A stretch of DNA of 36,936 nt from an uncultured Alphaproteobacteria bacterium. Its GTDB lineage: Bacteria > Pseudomonadota > Alphaproteobacteria > Rs-D84. Positions 8,065-16,266 of this stretch are shown one piece after another. The notes beneath the pieces are model-generated. The model was not told where the DNA came from. It was given only the letters and a program-made list of their open reading frames with translations, and made no database searches. The DNA lies in NCBI GenBank assembly GCA_947053455.1, contig CAMRSV010000001.1, positions 1 to 36,936 of the forward strand, in the 5' to 3' direction. Numbering within the stretch: the first letter of the stretch is position 1; every line of letters begins with the position of its first letter. The translations under genes were made by a program, and so were the position numbers.

Positions 8065-9087
8065 TCATATCCGAATATATCCGCCATCAACTTTTCGCAC
8101 CAAACCCTGCAATTCTAAAATAACCAAATCGCTTTTAATTTCCGAAATCGGTTTTTTGACAATCTGTGCCAATACAGATTCTGATACCGGATTTATCCCA
8201 AGTTTATCCAACAATGGATTTTCTGGCATAACTTTTTCTGAATTTTTTCCCATGGCCGCGTTTTTATCAACATTTTCGAAAAAGTCTACAGAACCGACAC
8301 ATAATTTGGCCAATCCCCCAGAAATCAAGGAATTTGGCCCGACACTTCTGGGGTCTGCGGGGTGTGACGGTATGGCCCATATATCACGGCCATATTCAAT
8401 TGCGAATCGTGCGGTTGTCATACTGCCGGATTTTTTATCCGCCTCGCCCAGAATAAGTTTTTGCGCGAGTCCCGCAATCCAGCGATTTCTTTGAACAAAA
8501 TTTGTTGCACTGGGGACAAACCCGACCGGCATTTCACTGATAACCGCACCATTTGAAACAATATCGTAATAAAGCGATTCGTTTTCCAACGGCCATATAT
8601 AATCCACCCCACCCGCCAAGACCGCAATTGTTGCAGTGCAACTATTTGAACGCAGGGCGCCGCGATGCGCCGCTGTATCCGTTCCCATGGCTAAACCACT
8701 TGCAACGGCATATCCGTTTTGCGCAAAATCCCGTGCAATATTCGCCATAAATCCCATGCCGGCGGCGGTTGCATGCCGCGTTCCAACCATTGAAACAACG
8801 GATCGACGCAATGTATCAAGATTCCCGCGTACCGTAATTACTGGCGGATGATTTTTTACCGCACGCAACGCGGCCGGATATAAATCGTCATCGTCACATA
8901 TATAATGTATACCCATTCGCGATGCGGCATCCATTTCACGCAAAATTGCGTCACGGCGATGTACATCCGCCCCGATTGAGGCCGCCGCCGCATCCGCGCC
9001 ACCGAAACGGCGCAATAAATCCGCATACTTGGCGGGTCCAACGCCCGGCGTTCTGATAATCAACAACTTATTAAATAAATCAGACAT
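8065..9087 (-). CDS. dprA: DNA-processing protein DprA (Smf)
   Basis: Single-stranded-DNA-binding protein that loads RecA during natural transformation. About 340 residues: an N-terminal SAM/HhH-like part (TPGVGPAKYADLLRRFGG), the Rossmann-like DprA core with VSMVGTRHATAAG, SGLAMGTDTAAHRGAL, AVLAGGVDYIWPLEN and ISEMPVG, and a C-terminal winged-helix domain (about the last 65 residues). I place the start at ATG 9087 (MSDLFNKLL); the longer frame to 9174 adds a sequence unlike the family and runs into the upstream gene's terminator region. A TATACT box ends 9 bases before this ATG without a ribosome site, so the message may be leaderless. A role in uptake or in general recombination cannot be decided here. 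Confidence 0.92.
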   Translation of the reverse strand: MSDLFNKLLIIRTPGVGPAKYADLLRRFGGADAAAASIGADVHRRDAILREMDAASRMGIHYICDDDDLYPAALRAVKNHPPVITVRGNLDTLRRSVVSMVGTRHATAAGMGFMANIARDFAQNGYAVASGLAMGTDTAAHRGALRSNSCTATIAVLAGGVDYIWPLENESLYYDIVSNGAVISEMPVGFVPSATNFVQRNRWIAGLAQKLILGEADKKSGSMTTARFAIEYGRDIWAIPSHPADPRSVGPNSLISGGLAKLCVGSVDFFENVDKNAAMGKNSEKVMPENPLLDKLGINPVSESVLAQIVKKPISEIKSDLVILELQGLVRKVDGGYIRI

Positions 9088-9144
9088 GATAAATGCAGTA
9101 TAAAAATTTATATGATTCCACAAAAGCGAAAATATCACCCACGC

Positions 9145-9178
9145 ATAAAAAATGTCCGCAAAACCCGCGGACATTAAA
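9145..9178 (-). terminator. Terminator of the 9191-10042 gene
   Basis: AATGTCCGC (9151-9159) and GCGGACATT (9167-9175) pair around 7 bases, with a T run following on the minus strand. Confidence 0.8.
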
Positions 9179-9190
9179 ATTATACATCTA

Positions 9191-10042
9191 TTACAAGTTC
9201 AAAAAATAGTTGTAATCGTATTCCTCGCATTCCTCGGGCTTGCCGTTTGCCCATTTGATATCTGTTCTTTCGCACTCGTCGCGCAATACACGCATATAAC
9301 GCATAAAGTTCTTGTAATCGTCGGAATCTTTTTCCGCCAACAATTGTGAACGCAAAAGTTCGTTTTCATTCAATTTCTTGTTTTTCTGCCCTTCAACCTT
9401 GCCGCCGATTGCCTTGTTTCCAAACAATTCCATCATGCCGACACCAATACCGACGCCACCCACAACGCCGCCAACCGTACCCCATGTGCGCCCCGATTTT
9501 TTAGCATCCAGAATGCGTTTTTCTATCTTGGATTCATCCGCCCATTCGCCACAGGTTATATCGCGCCCCATTTCATAATATTGTGTCGGAATATCAGCAA
9601 CCGATATTTTTGGGTCATCAGAACGTAATTCAACCTTTACAAAACATGTGTTGTTTTCTGGGTTGTCAGTATCTTCGACCATTGATGCATAATTGTTTGT
9701 ATTGCTGTACCGGGATGCCCAAACGAACGTGTTTCCAATGCCGATATTGTTCCCCAGACACGCCGCACGCTCCTTTTCCCGTTTATCTTTGTCCGCATTG
9801 TTATCGCCATTGGTGGCATTTGACGCGGGAATGTCGACCTGTTGACGTATGCTTGACTTATCAACAGTTGCGGCCGCATTCATATCACCCATTGCATTTA
9901 TCTGATTTTTAGACAGGGTTGTCGCACGTGGCGATGCGGTCATCTGTTCAGCCATTGAACGGCGCGCCATTGCCGTCTGTGTAACGGCGAAAGACGGGCT
10001 GACCCCACCTAATAAAACCACAGCGCATATAAACTTTTTCAT
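9191..10042 (-). CDS. Exported protein of unknown function with Gly-rich membrane segment
   Basis: About 283 residues starting at MKKFICAVVLLGG (ATG 10042, preceded by GGGTGGGA); the ATG at 10057 lies before this ribosome site and is less likely. A signal peptide with the cleavage site PSFA|VT is followed by a Met/Ala/Asn-rich linker, a compact domain with four cysteines (ACLGNN, NTCFVKV, ITCGEW, DECERT), a glycine-rich apolar segment (TVGGVVGGVGIGVGMMEL) and a charged helical C-terminus. The overall plan (signal peptide, Cys-containing domain, Gly-rich segment near the end) parallels the 4919-6295 protein, though sequences differ. Probably periplasmic or envelope-anchored; no family is claimed. 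Confidence 0.72.
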   Translation of the reverse strand: MKKFICAVVLLGGVSPSFAVTQTAMARRSMAEQMTASPRATTLSKNQINAMGDMNAAATVDKSSIRQQVDIPASNATNGDNNADKDKREKERAACLGNNIGIGNTFVWASRYSNTNNYASMVEDTDNPENNTCFVKVELRSDDPKISVADIPTQYYEMGRDITCGEWADESKIEKRILDAKKSGRTWGTVGGVVGGVGIGVGMMELFGNKAIGGKVEGQKNKKLNENELLRSQLLAEKDSDDYKNFMRYMRVLRDECERTDIKWANGKPEECEEYDYNYFLNL

Positions 10043-10119
10043 TTTCCCACCCTGCATTATTATTAATTTATTATATCACAAAAATGCAAAAAAATAAAGT
10101 CTAAAAACCTTTAAATTAT

Positions 10120-10150
10120 TAAAAAAGCCACAAAAATATGTGGCTTTGTT
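10120..10150 (-). terminator. plsY terminator
   Basis: AAAGCCACA (10124-10132) and TGTGGCTTT (10139-10147) pair around 6 bases, with A/T runs on both sides. Confidence 0.8.
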
Positions 10151-10158
10151 TATGTGTT

Positions 10159-10749
10159 TTATTTCTTCCACTTCCATTCTATTTTCGATTCGGTTCCCGA
10201 CAACAACCGCTTGATATTTTCACGATGGCGGAACAGGCACAATAAACCAATCGCCAAGAATGCAAAACCGATTCGGATATCTATGGCAAATCCCAATACC
10301 GGCATAAGACAGAACGCAACAACCGCCCCCAACGAAGAGTAACCACTGGTCAAAGCCACAATCAGCCATTCAATCGCACATATTGCAAATGACAGCGGGC
10401 TTACCGCTAACAAAACACCAAATAGTGACGATATTCCCTTGCCGCCATGAAAACGCAGCCAAATCGGATAACAATGTCCAACAATCGCCGCAAAACCGCA
10501 CCATGCGCCAAACCAGTCACCCAGAACAGCATTTCCGATAAAAACCGCTGCAATTGCCTTGGACATATCCAGAAGCCATGTCGCCGCCGCCATACGCAAT
10601 CCACCGACACGCATTACGTTTGTTGCACCAATGTTTCCACTGCCCACCTTGCGCAAATCGCCCTTGCCTGCTAATTTGGTTAAAATTAGTCCCATGGGTA
10701 TGCTGCCCAGTAAATAAGACGCCAATATTGTAATTACAGGTAATATCAT
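10159..10749 (-). CDS. plsY: Glycerol-3-phosphate acyltransferase PlsY
   Basis: Integral inner-membrane enzyme that transfers an acyl group from acyl-phosphate to glycerol-3-phosphate, making lysophosphatidate in the first step of phospholipid synthesis. It has 196 residues, typical for the family, with about five membrane helices. The conserved cytosolic motifs are present: GSGNIGATNVMR after helix 1, GHCYPIWLRFHGGKG in the middle, and a C-terminal RHRENIKRLLSGTE. Its partner PlsX is not in the window. It is divergent from rpsT, with less than 90 bases between start codons, and has its own terminator. Confidence 0.95.
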   Translation of the reverse strand: MILPVITILASYLLGSIPMGLILTKLAGKGDLRKVGSGNIGATNVMRVGGLRMAAATWLLDMSKAIAAVFIGNAVLGDWFGAWCGFAAIVGHCYPIWLRFHGGKGISSLFGVLLAVSPLSFAICAIEWLIVALTSGYSSLGAVVAFCLMPVLGFAIDIRIGFAFLAIGLLCLFRHRENIKRLLSGTESKIEWKWKK

Positions 10750-10830
10750 TTTATTCTTCCATTTTTGCTTGATTTTATGTTTGTTTTCTATAAAATATCA
10801 AAAACATGACTAAAATAAAAGGAAAATAAA

Positions 10831-11091
10831 GTGGCAAATCACAAGTCATCTGAAAAAAGAATTTTGGTAACGGCCAAGAAAAATGCAATCAACACATCTC
10901 GTCGCAGTGCAGTAAAAACCGCCGCTAAAAAAGTATTGGTTGCTGTTGAATCCGGCGACAAGGCCGCCGCAACTGCCGCTGCCCGCAACGCGGAAAGCAA
11001 AATTATGAAATCCGCCGGTAAAATAATGCCGAAAAAACGCGCGGCGCGCAAAATTTCTAGACTGACCAAAAAAGTTGCCCAAATGGCATAA
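10831..11091 (+). CDS. rpsT: 30S ribosomal protein S20
   Basis: Primary 16S rRNA-binding protein of the small subunit, 86 residues. It begins with MANHKSSEKRI from a GTG codon preceded by AAAGGAAAA, and has the usual Lys/Ala-rich helical hairpin (SRRSAVKTAAKKVLVAVESGD) and the ending KKRAARKISRLTKKV. GTG or TTG starts are common for rpsT and are linked to its translational autoregulation in Escherichia coli; whether that holds here is inference. A textbook terminator follows 20 bases after the stop. Confidence 0.96.
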   Translation: MANHKSSEKRILVTAKKNAINTSRRSAVKTAAKKVLVAVESGDKAAATAAARNAESKIMKSAGKIMPKKRAARKISRLTKKVAQMA

Positions 11092-11110
11092 TTTCAGATA
11101 GAAAAAATTA

Positions 11111-11140
11111 AAACACCCCATGCGGGGTGTTTTTTATTTT
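11111..11140. terminator. rpsT terminator
   Basis: AACACCCC (11112-11119) and GGGGTGTT (11124-11131) pair around ATGC, followed by seven T. It also lies at the end of the converging Cys-rich gene. Confidence 0.85.
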
Positions 11141-11159
11141 AGTCGGCAACAAAAACCAT

Positions 11160-12740
11160 TTATTCAACGACATGATATACAGAACCACTGATATTTATAT
11201 TCACCGTGCCGGTCGCACTGCCCGCCGTCAGGTTGCCATAACACACCTGATTATTATATCCGACATGCAATGATGGTGTCGTGCGCGACTTCTTGTACAA
11301 TGGTATTGATATCCCATTGCCAATATGCAAGGTTGTAATCCCGGCTTCACACAACTGTATCTTCTCACACGATGCGCTACCATTCATTTCATAGCCGTCG
11401 GCGCACACCCATGGACATTCAGCAGATGACGCCCCCGTTCCCACATAATGCGAGTTATCGGGCGCGTTTGTGCATGCGGTGCATGATGTGCTGGCGCTTT
11501 TGTCATTATATGTACCGGTTTCACACAATGTGCAAGATGTGGCAAAATGGTATGAATCGTCATTACTGCCAATGCCAAGATTCGCATACGCCTTGGTATA
11601 CGACCCGGCGGCGCACGGCGCGCATGAATTAGAGAAACCCGGTCCCAACGGAATTGTGCTGGTGTAATATCCGGCATTACATTCACGAAAATATCTGTCA
11701 TTTTCGCAATTGTTATAAATGTCTGTTTCCGGAGAATAATAACATTTTCCGGCCCAGCGATACAACCCACGATATTTGAATTCATAAATCCATGCCTCCC
11801 CCAAGTCCCTATCCAAATTGCATTGGGTTATGGATGTGCTGCCAAGTGGGCTGTTTAGTGCACGCGCCCAGTTATAAGTATAATATTTATCGCTGTTCGG
11901 GGTGGGACAAGAATAACGCTGGCCATCACCCGGGCAGTAATATGTAGATTCACATTGAACGCATTTGCCACCGGATAAATAATACCCTGCATCACATTCC
12001 CACGGACAATCGGCCGTAGCCGTAGCGACCCCAACATAATGCGAATTATCGGGACCGTTCGTACACGCGGTGCATGCTGACGAATAATGATATGATGCAT
12101 CTGGCCCACCGGTATTTTGCACCGTGTTTACAGCCACAGTATACGAACCCGGCTGACATGCCTGGCAAGAACTAATAAATCCATCTCCTTCGGGCGTACT
12201 GCTTATATAATATCCGGCATTACACTCCCAGAAAGATTTATTATCATCACAATTGTTATATACATTCGCCTCTGGCGACCAATAACATTTACCACTCCAG
12301 TGATAAAAACCATGATACTTAAATTCATATATCCACGTATCACTCGCTTTGGTATCCAAATTACACTGGGTAATAGAAGTGCTTCCCGCTGGGCTGTTTA
12401 AAGCCTTTGAACCCCAATAAGCAAAAAATACATTATTTTGGGGTATCGGACACGAGTATCGCAACCCATCCCCAGGGCAATAATATTTAGATTCACACTG
12501 GGCGCATGCACCACTATCTGATTTATAATATCCAGGATTACAGTTACACACAGGTTGCGCCGTGCCACCCGCACATGTGCATCCGGACGGGCACGTGGCA
12601 CATGAATTACCCGCCGCCGTACCGTTTAGATAATATCCGCTATTACATGATGTATACTTCTTATATGCGGGGCATGTATAACCTGCGCCATATGCAATCG
12701 GAAATACACATAGCAGTACTAATATAGAGAAAAGAAAACG
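11160..12740 (-). CDS. Cys-rich tandem-repeat surface protein, start codon displaced
   Basis: The open frame runs from the stop at 11160 back past the GTG at 12551 to a TAA at 12747-12749. The extra N-terminal part is clearly coding: RFLFSILVLLCVFPIAYGA is a signal-peptide core, followed by more Cys repeats, yet no ATG, GTG or TTG exists before it. The GTG at 12551 would remove the signal peptide, so I reject it as the native start. The body has two tandem copies (period about 181 residues) of a unit containing CES[KT]YYCPGDG, RYSCP, GSTSITQCNLD, WIYEFKY and ECNAGYY, resembling eukaryotic GCC2/GCC3 or EGF-like repeats. The last 64 residues match the left-edge gene. A surface role is inferred. 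The missing start appears to sit in the inverted segment 12743-12825. Confidence 0.75.
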   Translation of the reverse strand, partial: RFLFSILVLLCVFPIAYGAGYTCPAYKKYTSCNSGYYLNGTAAGNSCATCPSGCTCAGGTAQPVCNCNPGYYKSDSGACAQCESKYYCPGDGLRYSCPIPQNNVFFAYWGSKALNSPAGSTSITQCNLDTKASDTWIYEFKYHGFYHWSGKCYWSPEANVYNNCDDNKSFWECNAGYYISSTPEGDGFISSCQACQPGSYTVAVNTVQNTGGPDASYHYSSACTACTNGPDNSHYVGVATATADCPWECDAGYYLSGGKCVQCESTYYCPGDGQRYSCPTPNSDKYYTYNWARALNSPLGSTSITQCNLDRDLGEAWIYEFKYRGLYRWAGKCYYSPETDIYNNCENDRYFRECNAGYYTSTIPLGPGFSNSCAPCAAGSYTKAYANLGIGSNDDSYHFATSCTLCETGTYNDKSASTSCTACTNAPDNSHYVGTGASSAECPWVCADGYEMNGSASCEKIQLCEAGITTLHIGNGISIPLYKKSRTTPSLHVGYNNQVCYGNLTAGSATGTVNINISGSVYHVVE

Positions 12741-12832
12741 GTCGTTTTACTTGTGCAATAATTGGGGGGACGCATGCGGCACAAACCGGGGATTTTTTCT
12801 GATATGAAAATGCTGAATTTAATCCACCGTTT
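12736..12832 (+). promoter_or_regulatory. Candidate invertible start/promoter segment
   Basis: AAACGGT (12736-12742) and ACCGTTT (12826-12832) are inverted repeats around 83 bases. On the plus strand the segment holds an extended -10 (TGCAATAAT, 12754-12762), GGGGA (12788-12792) and ATG at 12804, opening MKMLNLIHR and pointing away from the Cys-rich gene. Inversion across the repeats puts this ATG in frame with that gene. The repeat is short and no recombinase gene is nearby, so invertibility is inferred. Confidence 0.5.
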
Positions 12833-12908
12833 ATTTTGGGCATTTGCTTAATGCCCCGCTGCCGGCAATTATATGAATTTATCCAAATTTTAGCAAGAAT
12901 ATTATAAC

Positions 12909-12938
12909 AAAATACCGCCGCAAATGCAGCGGTATTTT
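12909..12938 (-). terminator. Terminator of the pilN unit
   Basis: AAAATACCGC and GCGGTATTTT form a 10-bp stem around 10 bases, 15 bases beyond the pilN stop. It isolates the Cys-rich gene from the upstream pair. Confidence 0.8.
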
Positions 12939-12952
12939 GTTTATCTATTTAT

Positions 12953-14584
12953 TTAATTCAGCGGCGCCCCCCAGTGCTGTTGAATACTACGTTCCGCATC
13001 CATCGGGCTGACCAATACCTGCGGCGTCAGAATAACAACCAAAACGTCACGTTGTGCCGCTGTTTCACGCGAACCGGACAATGCCATAAAGTCCGGATCA
13101 CCCAATCCATAACGCGTGTCACTGTTCGTCTGTTTCTCAAATCCAGATACCACCAACATTTGACCGGATTCCATTATAACTTCTTGCATGAAACTGCGTT
13201 CTTCCACCTCCGGCAATTGCAGGGTTACCTCCCCTATTGTCTGGGTCGACATTTTCAGCAGTTCACGTACAGACATTCTAAACAGCAATAAAATTCGCCC
13301 GTTATCCAAAACATTCGGCAATAACTGCATTGAAAATCCGGTTTCCAAATCGTCCTGATCTACGGTGCTGGATTCAACCGTTGTAAAGTTGCGTGATTCA
13401 AACCGCTTTATATACCCGGTGGTGCGTGTATTATTTACCGGCGCCACGCGATTGTTACGTGTTGTGACACCAACATTTGTCACCAGTGAAACCTTGCCCT
13501 GCTTTGCCAGCGCTTCAATAAGCGCACTGCTGCCGGCAACACCTGAAAGCGAACCATTTTTTATTTTATCCGCAGTATATGCACCTTCGACAACTTTGCC
13601 CGCTTCATCCAAATGTGTCGCCCCCGTCAAGGCAGATACGGTATTAGACAAAACAGCAATATTCATCGAACTGGCCTCGTTCGTGGAAAGATTGTTTTTC
13701 GGATTTGCAACGATATTCAATCCAGACGCCGAATTAATCGCCGCCGCCAAATTCAAGCCAAAGGCAGAATCATTTGAAATGGATACCTGCAAAACTTTTA
13801 CATCAATTGTAACCAACTGCGACAAACGCTTGTTTTGTTTCGCAATATATTCATCTATCCTGTTCAAAACAGACGGCGGCGCCGTGACGGTTATTGTTCC
13901 CAAACTGCGTGACACGGTAAAATCTGCGTTTTGCGCATTACCAATAATCGCCCCTATGGCACTTTCAACTTCGTCCCATTCCTTTAATGTTGATTCCAAC
14001 GACACCTGGTTTCCATCATCTGTTTGAACGGCGGTCTGATATGAAACGTCCGTCCCCAGTGCATACAACGTGAACGTCTTGGTTTCCGTTTCATAAAATA
14101 CAATTGAATTCTTGTTATAATACCACAACAAATCCAAATCGGTCGCAACCTGTGACAACAGACCGGATAATTTTCCGGTATATGCAATGTTCACCGTCTT
14201 TTTTAATTTTTCGGCATTGACCTGGCTGTCGATTTTGACCGGAATTCCGGTTATGGTGTTTATGTCATTTGCCAATACCTGTAACGAGACCGGTTCATCC
14301 AATAATATAGTTATTCCCGTGTCCGTTTCAAACTGTGCCGGCAGATTATTGCGATGCTCTAAAACTGTCGACTTGTTCCCCAGCCAAACCCCCTCTGACA
14401 TTGAAACGGTGTCGCCGCTGGACACTTTGGCGCGCGGATTCTTTGCCATTTCAAACGCGTCGTAAGCATTGATAAAGTCTTGATCGACAGATGCCGCGAC
14501 CTTGGCCGATTCACGTGTGGTGCACCCCGACACAATCGCACATACGGCGGCGCATGCTATTAAAACTTTTATTGGATTTGTCAT
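12953..14584 (-). CDS. pilN: PilN-family type IVb pilus secretin, outer-membrane lipoprotein
   Basis: 543 residues. The signal peptide ends in a lipobox (VSGC, Cys21), so the mature protein is a lipoprotein, as known for R64 PilN and TcpC-type secretins. An N-terminal STN-like segment (about 85-160) and a secretin N1-type domain (about 200-270, ending RIDEYIAKQNKRLSQLVTI) precede the secretin pore domain, where VDVKVLQVSISND, TGFSMQLLPNVLDNGRILL and the late RDVLVVILTPQVLVSP are characteristic. The protein would form a ring channel in the outer membrane. It follows the TcpQ-domain gene after 32 bases and ends in a terminator. The ATPase, platform protein and pilin of such a system are not in the window. 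Confidence 0.85.
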   Translation of the reverse strand: MTNPIKVLIACAAVCAIVSGCTTRESAKVAASVDQDFINAYDAFEMAKNPRAKVSSGDTVSMSEGVWLGNKSTVLEHRNNLPAQFETDTGITILLDEPVSLQVLANDINTITGIPVKIDSQVNAEKLKKTVNIAYTGKLSGLLSQVATDLDLLWYYNKNSIVFYETETKTFTLYALGTDVSYQTAVQTDDGNQVSLESTLKEWDEVESAIGAIIGNAQNADFTVSRSLGTITVTAPPSVLNRIDEYIAKQNKRLSQLVTIDVKVLQVSISNDSAFGLNLAAAINSASGLNIVANPKNNLSTNEASSMNIAVLSNTVSALTGATHLDEAGKVVEGAYTADKIKNGSLSGVAGSSALIEALAKQGKVSLVTNVGVTTRNNRVAPVNNTRTTGYIKRFESRNFTTVESSTVDQDDLETGFSMQLLPNVLDNGRILLLFRMSVRELLKMSTQTIGEVTLQLPEVEERSFMQEVIMESGQMLVVSGFEKQTNSDTRYGLGDPDFMALSGSRETAAQRDVLVVILTPQVLVSPMDAERSIQQHWGAPLN

Positions 14585-14616
14585 CTATATTCTCCTACGG
14601 CGACCTAGTTCAAAGA

Positions 14617-15531
14617 TTATTCTTCTGTTGTGGATATAACCAAAACACGGTTTCCCTTGTAAAATTTGGCGTATGGCACAGGCGTCGCACGTCCAAAATT
14701 ACGCACCAATGCCGATGCGACATCAACAAATCGTCCTTTGAACACGGCGCTTGCCTCTATAGGGTATTCACGCGATGTTGCCCAAACCAAATCCCATCCT
14801 TCTTTGTTGCACCAGTTTTGTAAAACTTCGCGCAAAGTCTGTCCGTTTGCAACAACCCATGAACGAACCTGATCGGTCAAATCAATCGCCGGTTCAGCAT
14901 CAGCGGATAAGTCAACCGCAATTTCCGCTTCGGAATCAACGGTGGCTTTTGTTTCGGTCAACCCCATTTTAGCCAGATGCGCGGTGTAACCATCCGAATA
15001 TTTTGCACAATTTTTTCGTCCGCTGCGAGAAAGAGTCAAAACGTCGCCACCATCATCTTCTAATACTTCGCGGTGCAGCAACGGCATTTCAGAGCCATTA
15101 TTGCATTCGTTATCAAAACCGACCGGAATTTGCGTACCATGCAGCAAATTCGCACCACCAGACCATCCACCGAAATCAGAACCGGAATTTTTCAGATTAA
15201 AATTATTTTCAACCACCAGGTCGGCACCTATTTTGGATACGATGCGTATATTGTCGCTTTGCTTGTTCTTTGCGCAAAGACCGTCACCACAGGAAACCTC
15301 AACATCGGCATCAGAACCCGCAATCGGCCATGCCGGAATTTGCGCCATAGTCGGCTGCGTCGTTACGGTTTGTGTCTGAACCGTGTCATATTGCACATAC
15401 TCATCGCCACCACCGGTGCGTTCTTCGGTATAAAACACCTGGGATGTAACAACCTGCGGCAATGTTTCGGCGGCATAACAATAGCCAACCGCTGCAAAAA
15501 ACATTGCAAATATCAAAATCTTGCGGAACAT
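14617..15531 (-). CDS. TcpQ-domain (PilL-like) pilus/secretin partner
   Basis: 304 residues with a cleavable signal peptide (MFRKILIFAMFFAAVGYCYAA). The long central part is low in recognisable motifs and has two cysteine pairs. The C-terminal 75 residues match the toxin-coregulated pilus biosynthesis protein Q domain: GQTLREVLQNWCNKEGWDL, then W, then an AVFKGRFVDVASALVRNF segment and a final GNRVLVIS strand. In known type IVb systems this domain belongs to PilL/TcpQ, which stabilises the secretin. The downstream PilN supports the call. The gene starts at ATG 15531 with GGAAAGGAAG upstream. Confidence 0.78.
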   Translation of the reverse strand: MFRKILIFAMFFAAVGYCYAAETLPQVVTSQVFYTEERTGGGDEYVQYDTVQTQTVTTQPTMAQIPAWPIAGSDADVEVSCGDGLCAKNKQSDNIRIVSKIGADLVVENNFNLKNSGSDFGGWSGGANLLHGTQIPVGFDNECNNGSEMPLLHREVLEDDGGDVLTLSRSGRKNCAKYSDGYTAHLAKMGLTETKATVDSEAEIAVDLSADAEPAIDLTDQVRSWVVANGQTLREVLQNWCNKEGWDLVWATSREYPIEASAVFKGRFVDVASALVRNFGRATPVPYAKFYKGNRVLVISTTEE

Positions 15532-15718
15532 AAAGACTTCCTTTCCTAATATTTCCTTTAATCAATGATATTTATTATAACAACTTGACCGAATCTGTGC
15601 AAGCGGTAAAACACACATAAAACAACCTAAATTTAAGCAAAAGAAAAGATAAAATCGCACGAATCGCCAAAAGATGTTATACTGCATACCGAAAAACACG
15701 TAACCCCAGGGCCACCAA

Positions 15719-16258
15719 ATGCAAAACCTGTTGATTTTAGGTATAATTTCTGTAACCGCACTGATTTGTATCGCCAATGCGATATACATGTATCGAATTG
15801 GCGCACAAATACGGGACATGCACAAAACATTGGCACACCAATACAACCTTATGGTGAAAATTCAGACTGTCCTAAAAAACAAGACCGCAACAAACGCTGT
15901 TGCAGAAAATGCCGAAATGATATATCAGGATTTACTGCAAAATCTTATCCCGGTTATGGCGGCGATTGACATAATGCCACGTGCAACGGCCGAACACCCC
16001 CTGTGGCGGGCATTGGGTGGAATAATGGACGAATATGCCAAAAATCCGTTTGCACTTGAAAAATTACGCCGTGCGATAAAACTGGATCCGGACGTCGCCC
16101 GAAATATAGATAATTATATGAACCGCGCAGACAGGCTGCTTACCCACCTGACAACAACAGAGCCAAATGGAATTTTAGCAGCAACATTTACCGACGGCCT
16201 GTTGGGGCAATCACTTACTTTCTTTGCACAGGCAAAACAACTGGCCGCCGGGGAATGA
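15719..16258 (+). CDS. Hypothetical single-pass membrane protein
   Basis: 179 residues. An N-terminal helix (LLILGIISVTALICIANAIYMY, about residues 3-25) anchors the protein, with the rest likely facing one side as amphipathic helices. No family recognised. It lies 8 bases upstream of sufB on the same strand and probably shares its transcript, so a link to Fe-S assembly is possible but unsupported by sequence. A TATACT box at 15675-15680 is a plausible -10; the divergent tcpQ-like gene starts 187 bases away. Confidence 0.65.
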   Translation: MQNLLILGIISVTALICIANAIYMYRIGAQIRDMHKTLAHQYNLMVKIQTVLKNKTATNAVAENAEMIYQDLLQNLIPVMAAIDIMPRATAEHPLWRALGGIMDEYAKNPFALEKLRRAIKLDPDVARNIDNYMNRADRLLTHLTTTEPNGILAATFTDGLLGQSLTFFAQAKQLAAGE

Positions 16259-16266
16259 TGTAGCAT

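Noticed and set aside
7877-8494. 205-residue plus-strand ORF
   Set aside because: Mostly antisense to dprA and partly within the dnaA leader; no ribosome site or family match.
12661-12843. 60-residue minus-strand ORF starting MPKINGGLNS
   Set aside because: It is the antisense reading of the candidate invertible segment and leaves the Cys-rich frame; it has no family features or ribosome site.
13365-14027. 220-residue plus-strand ORF
   Set aside because: Antisense shadow of the PilN secretin gene.
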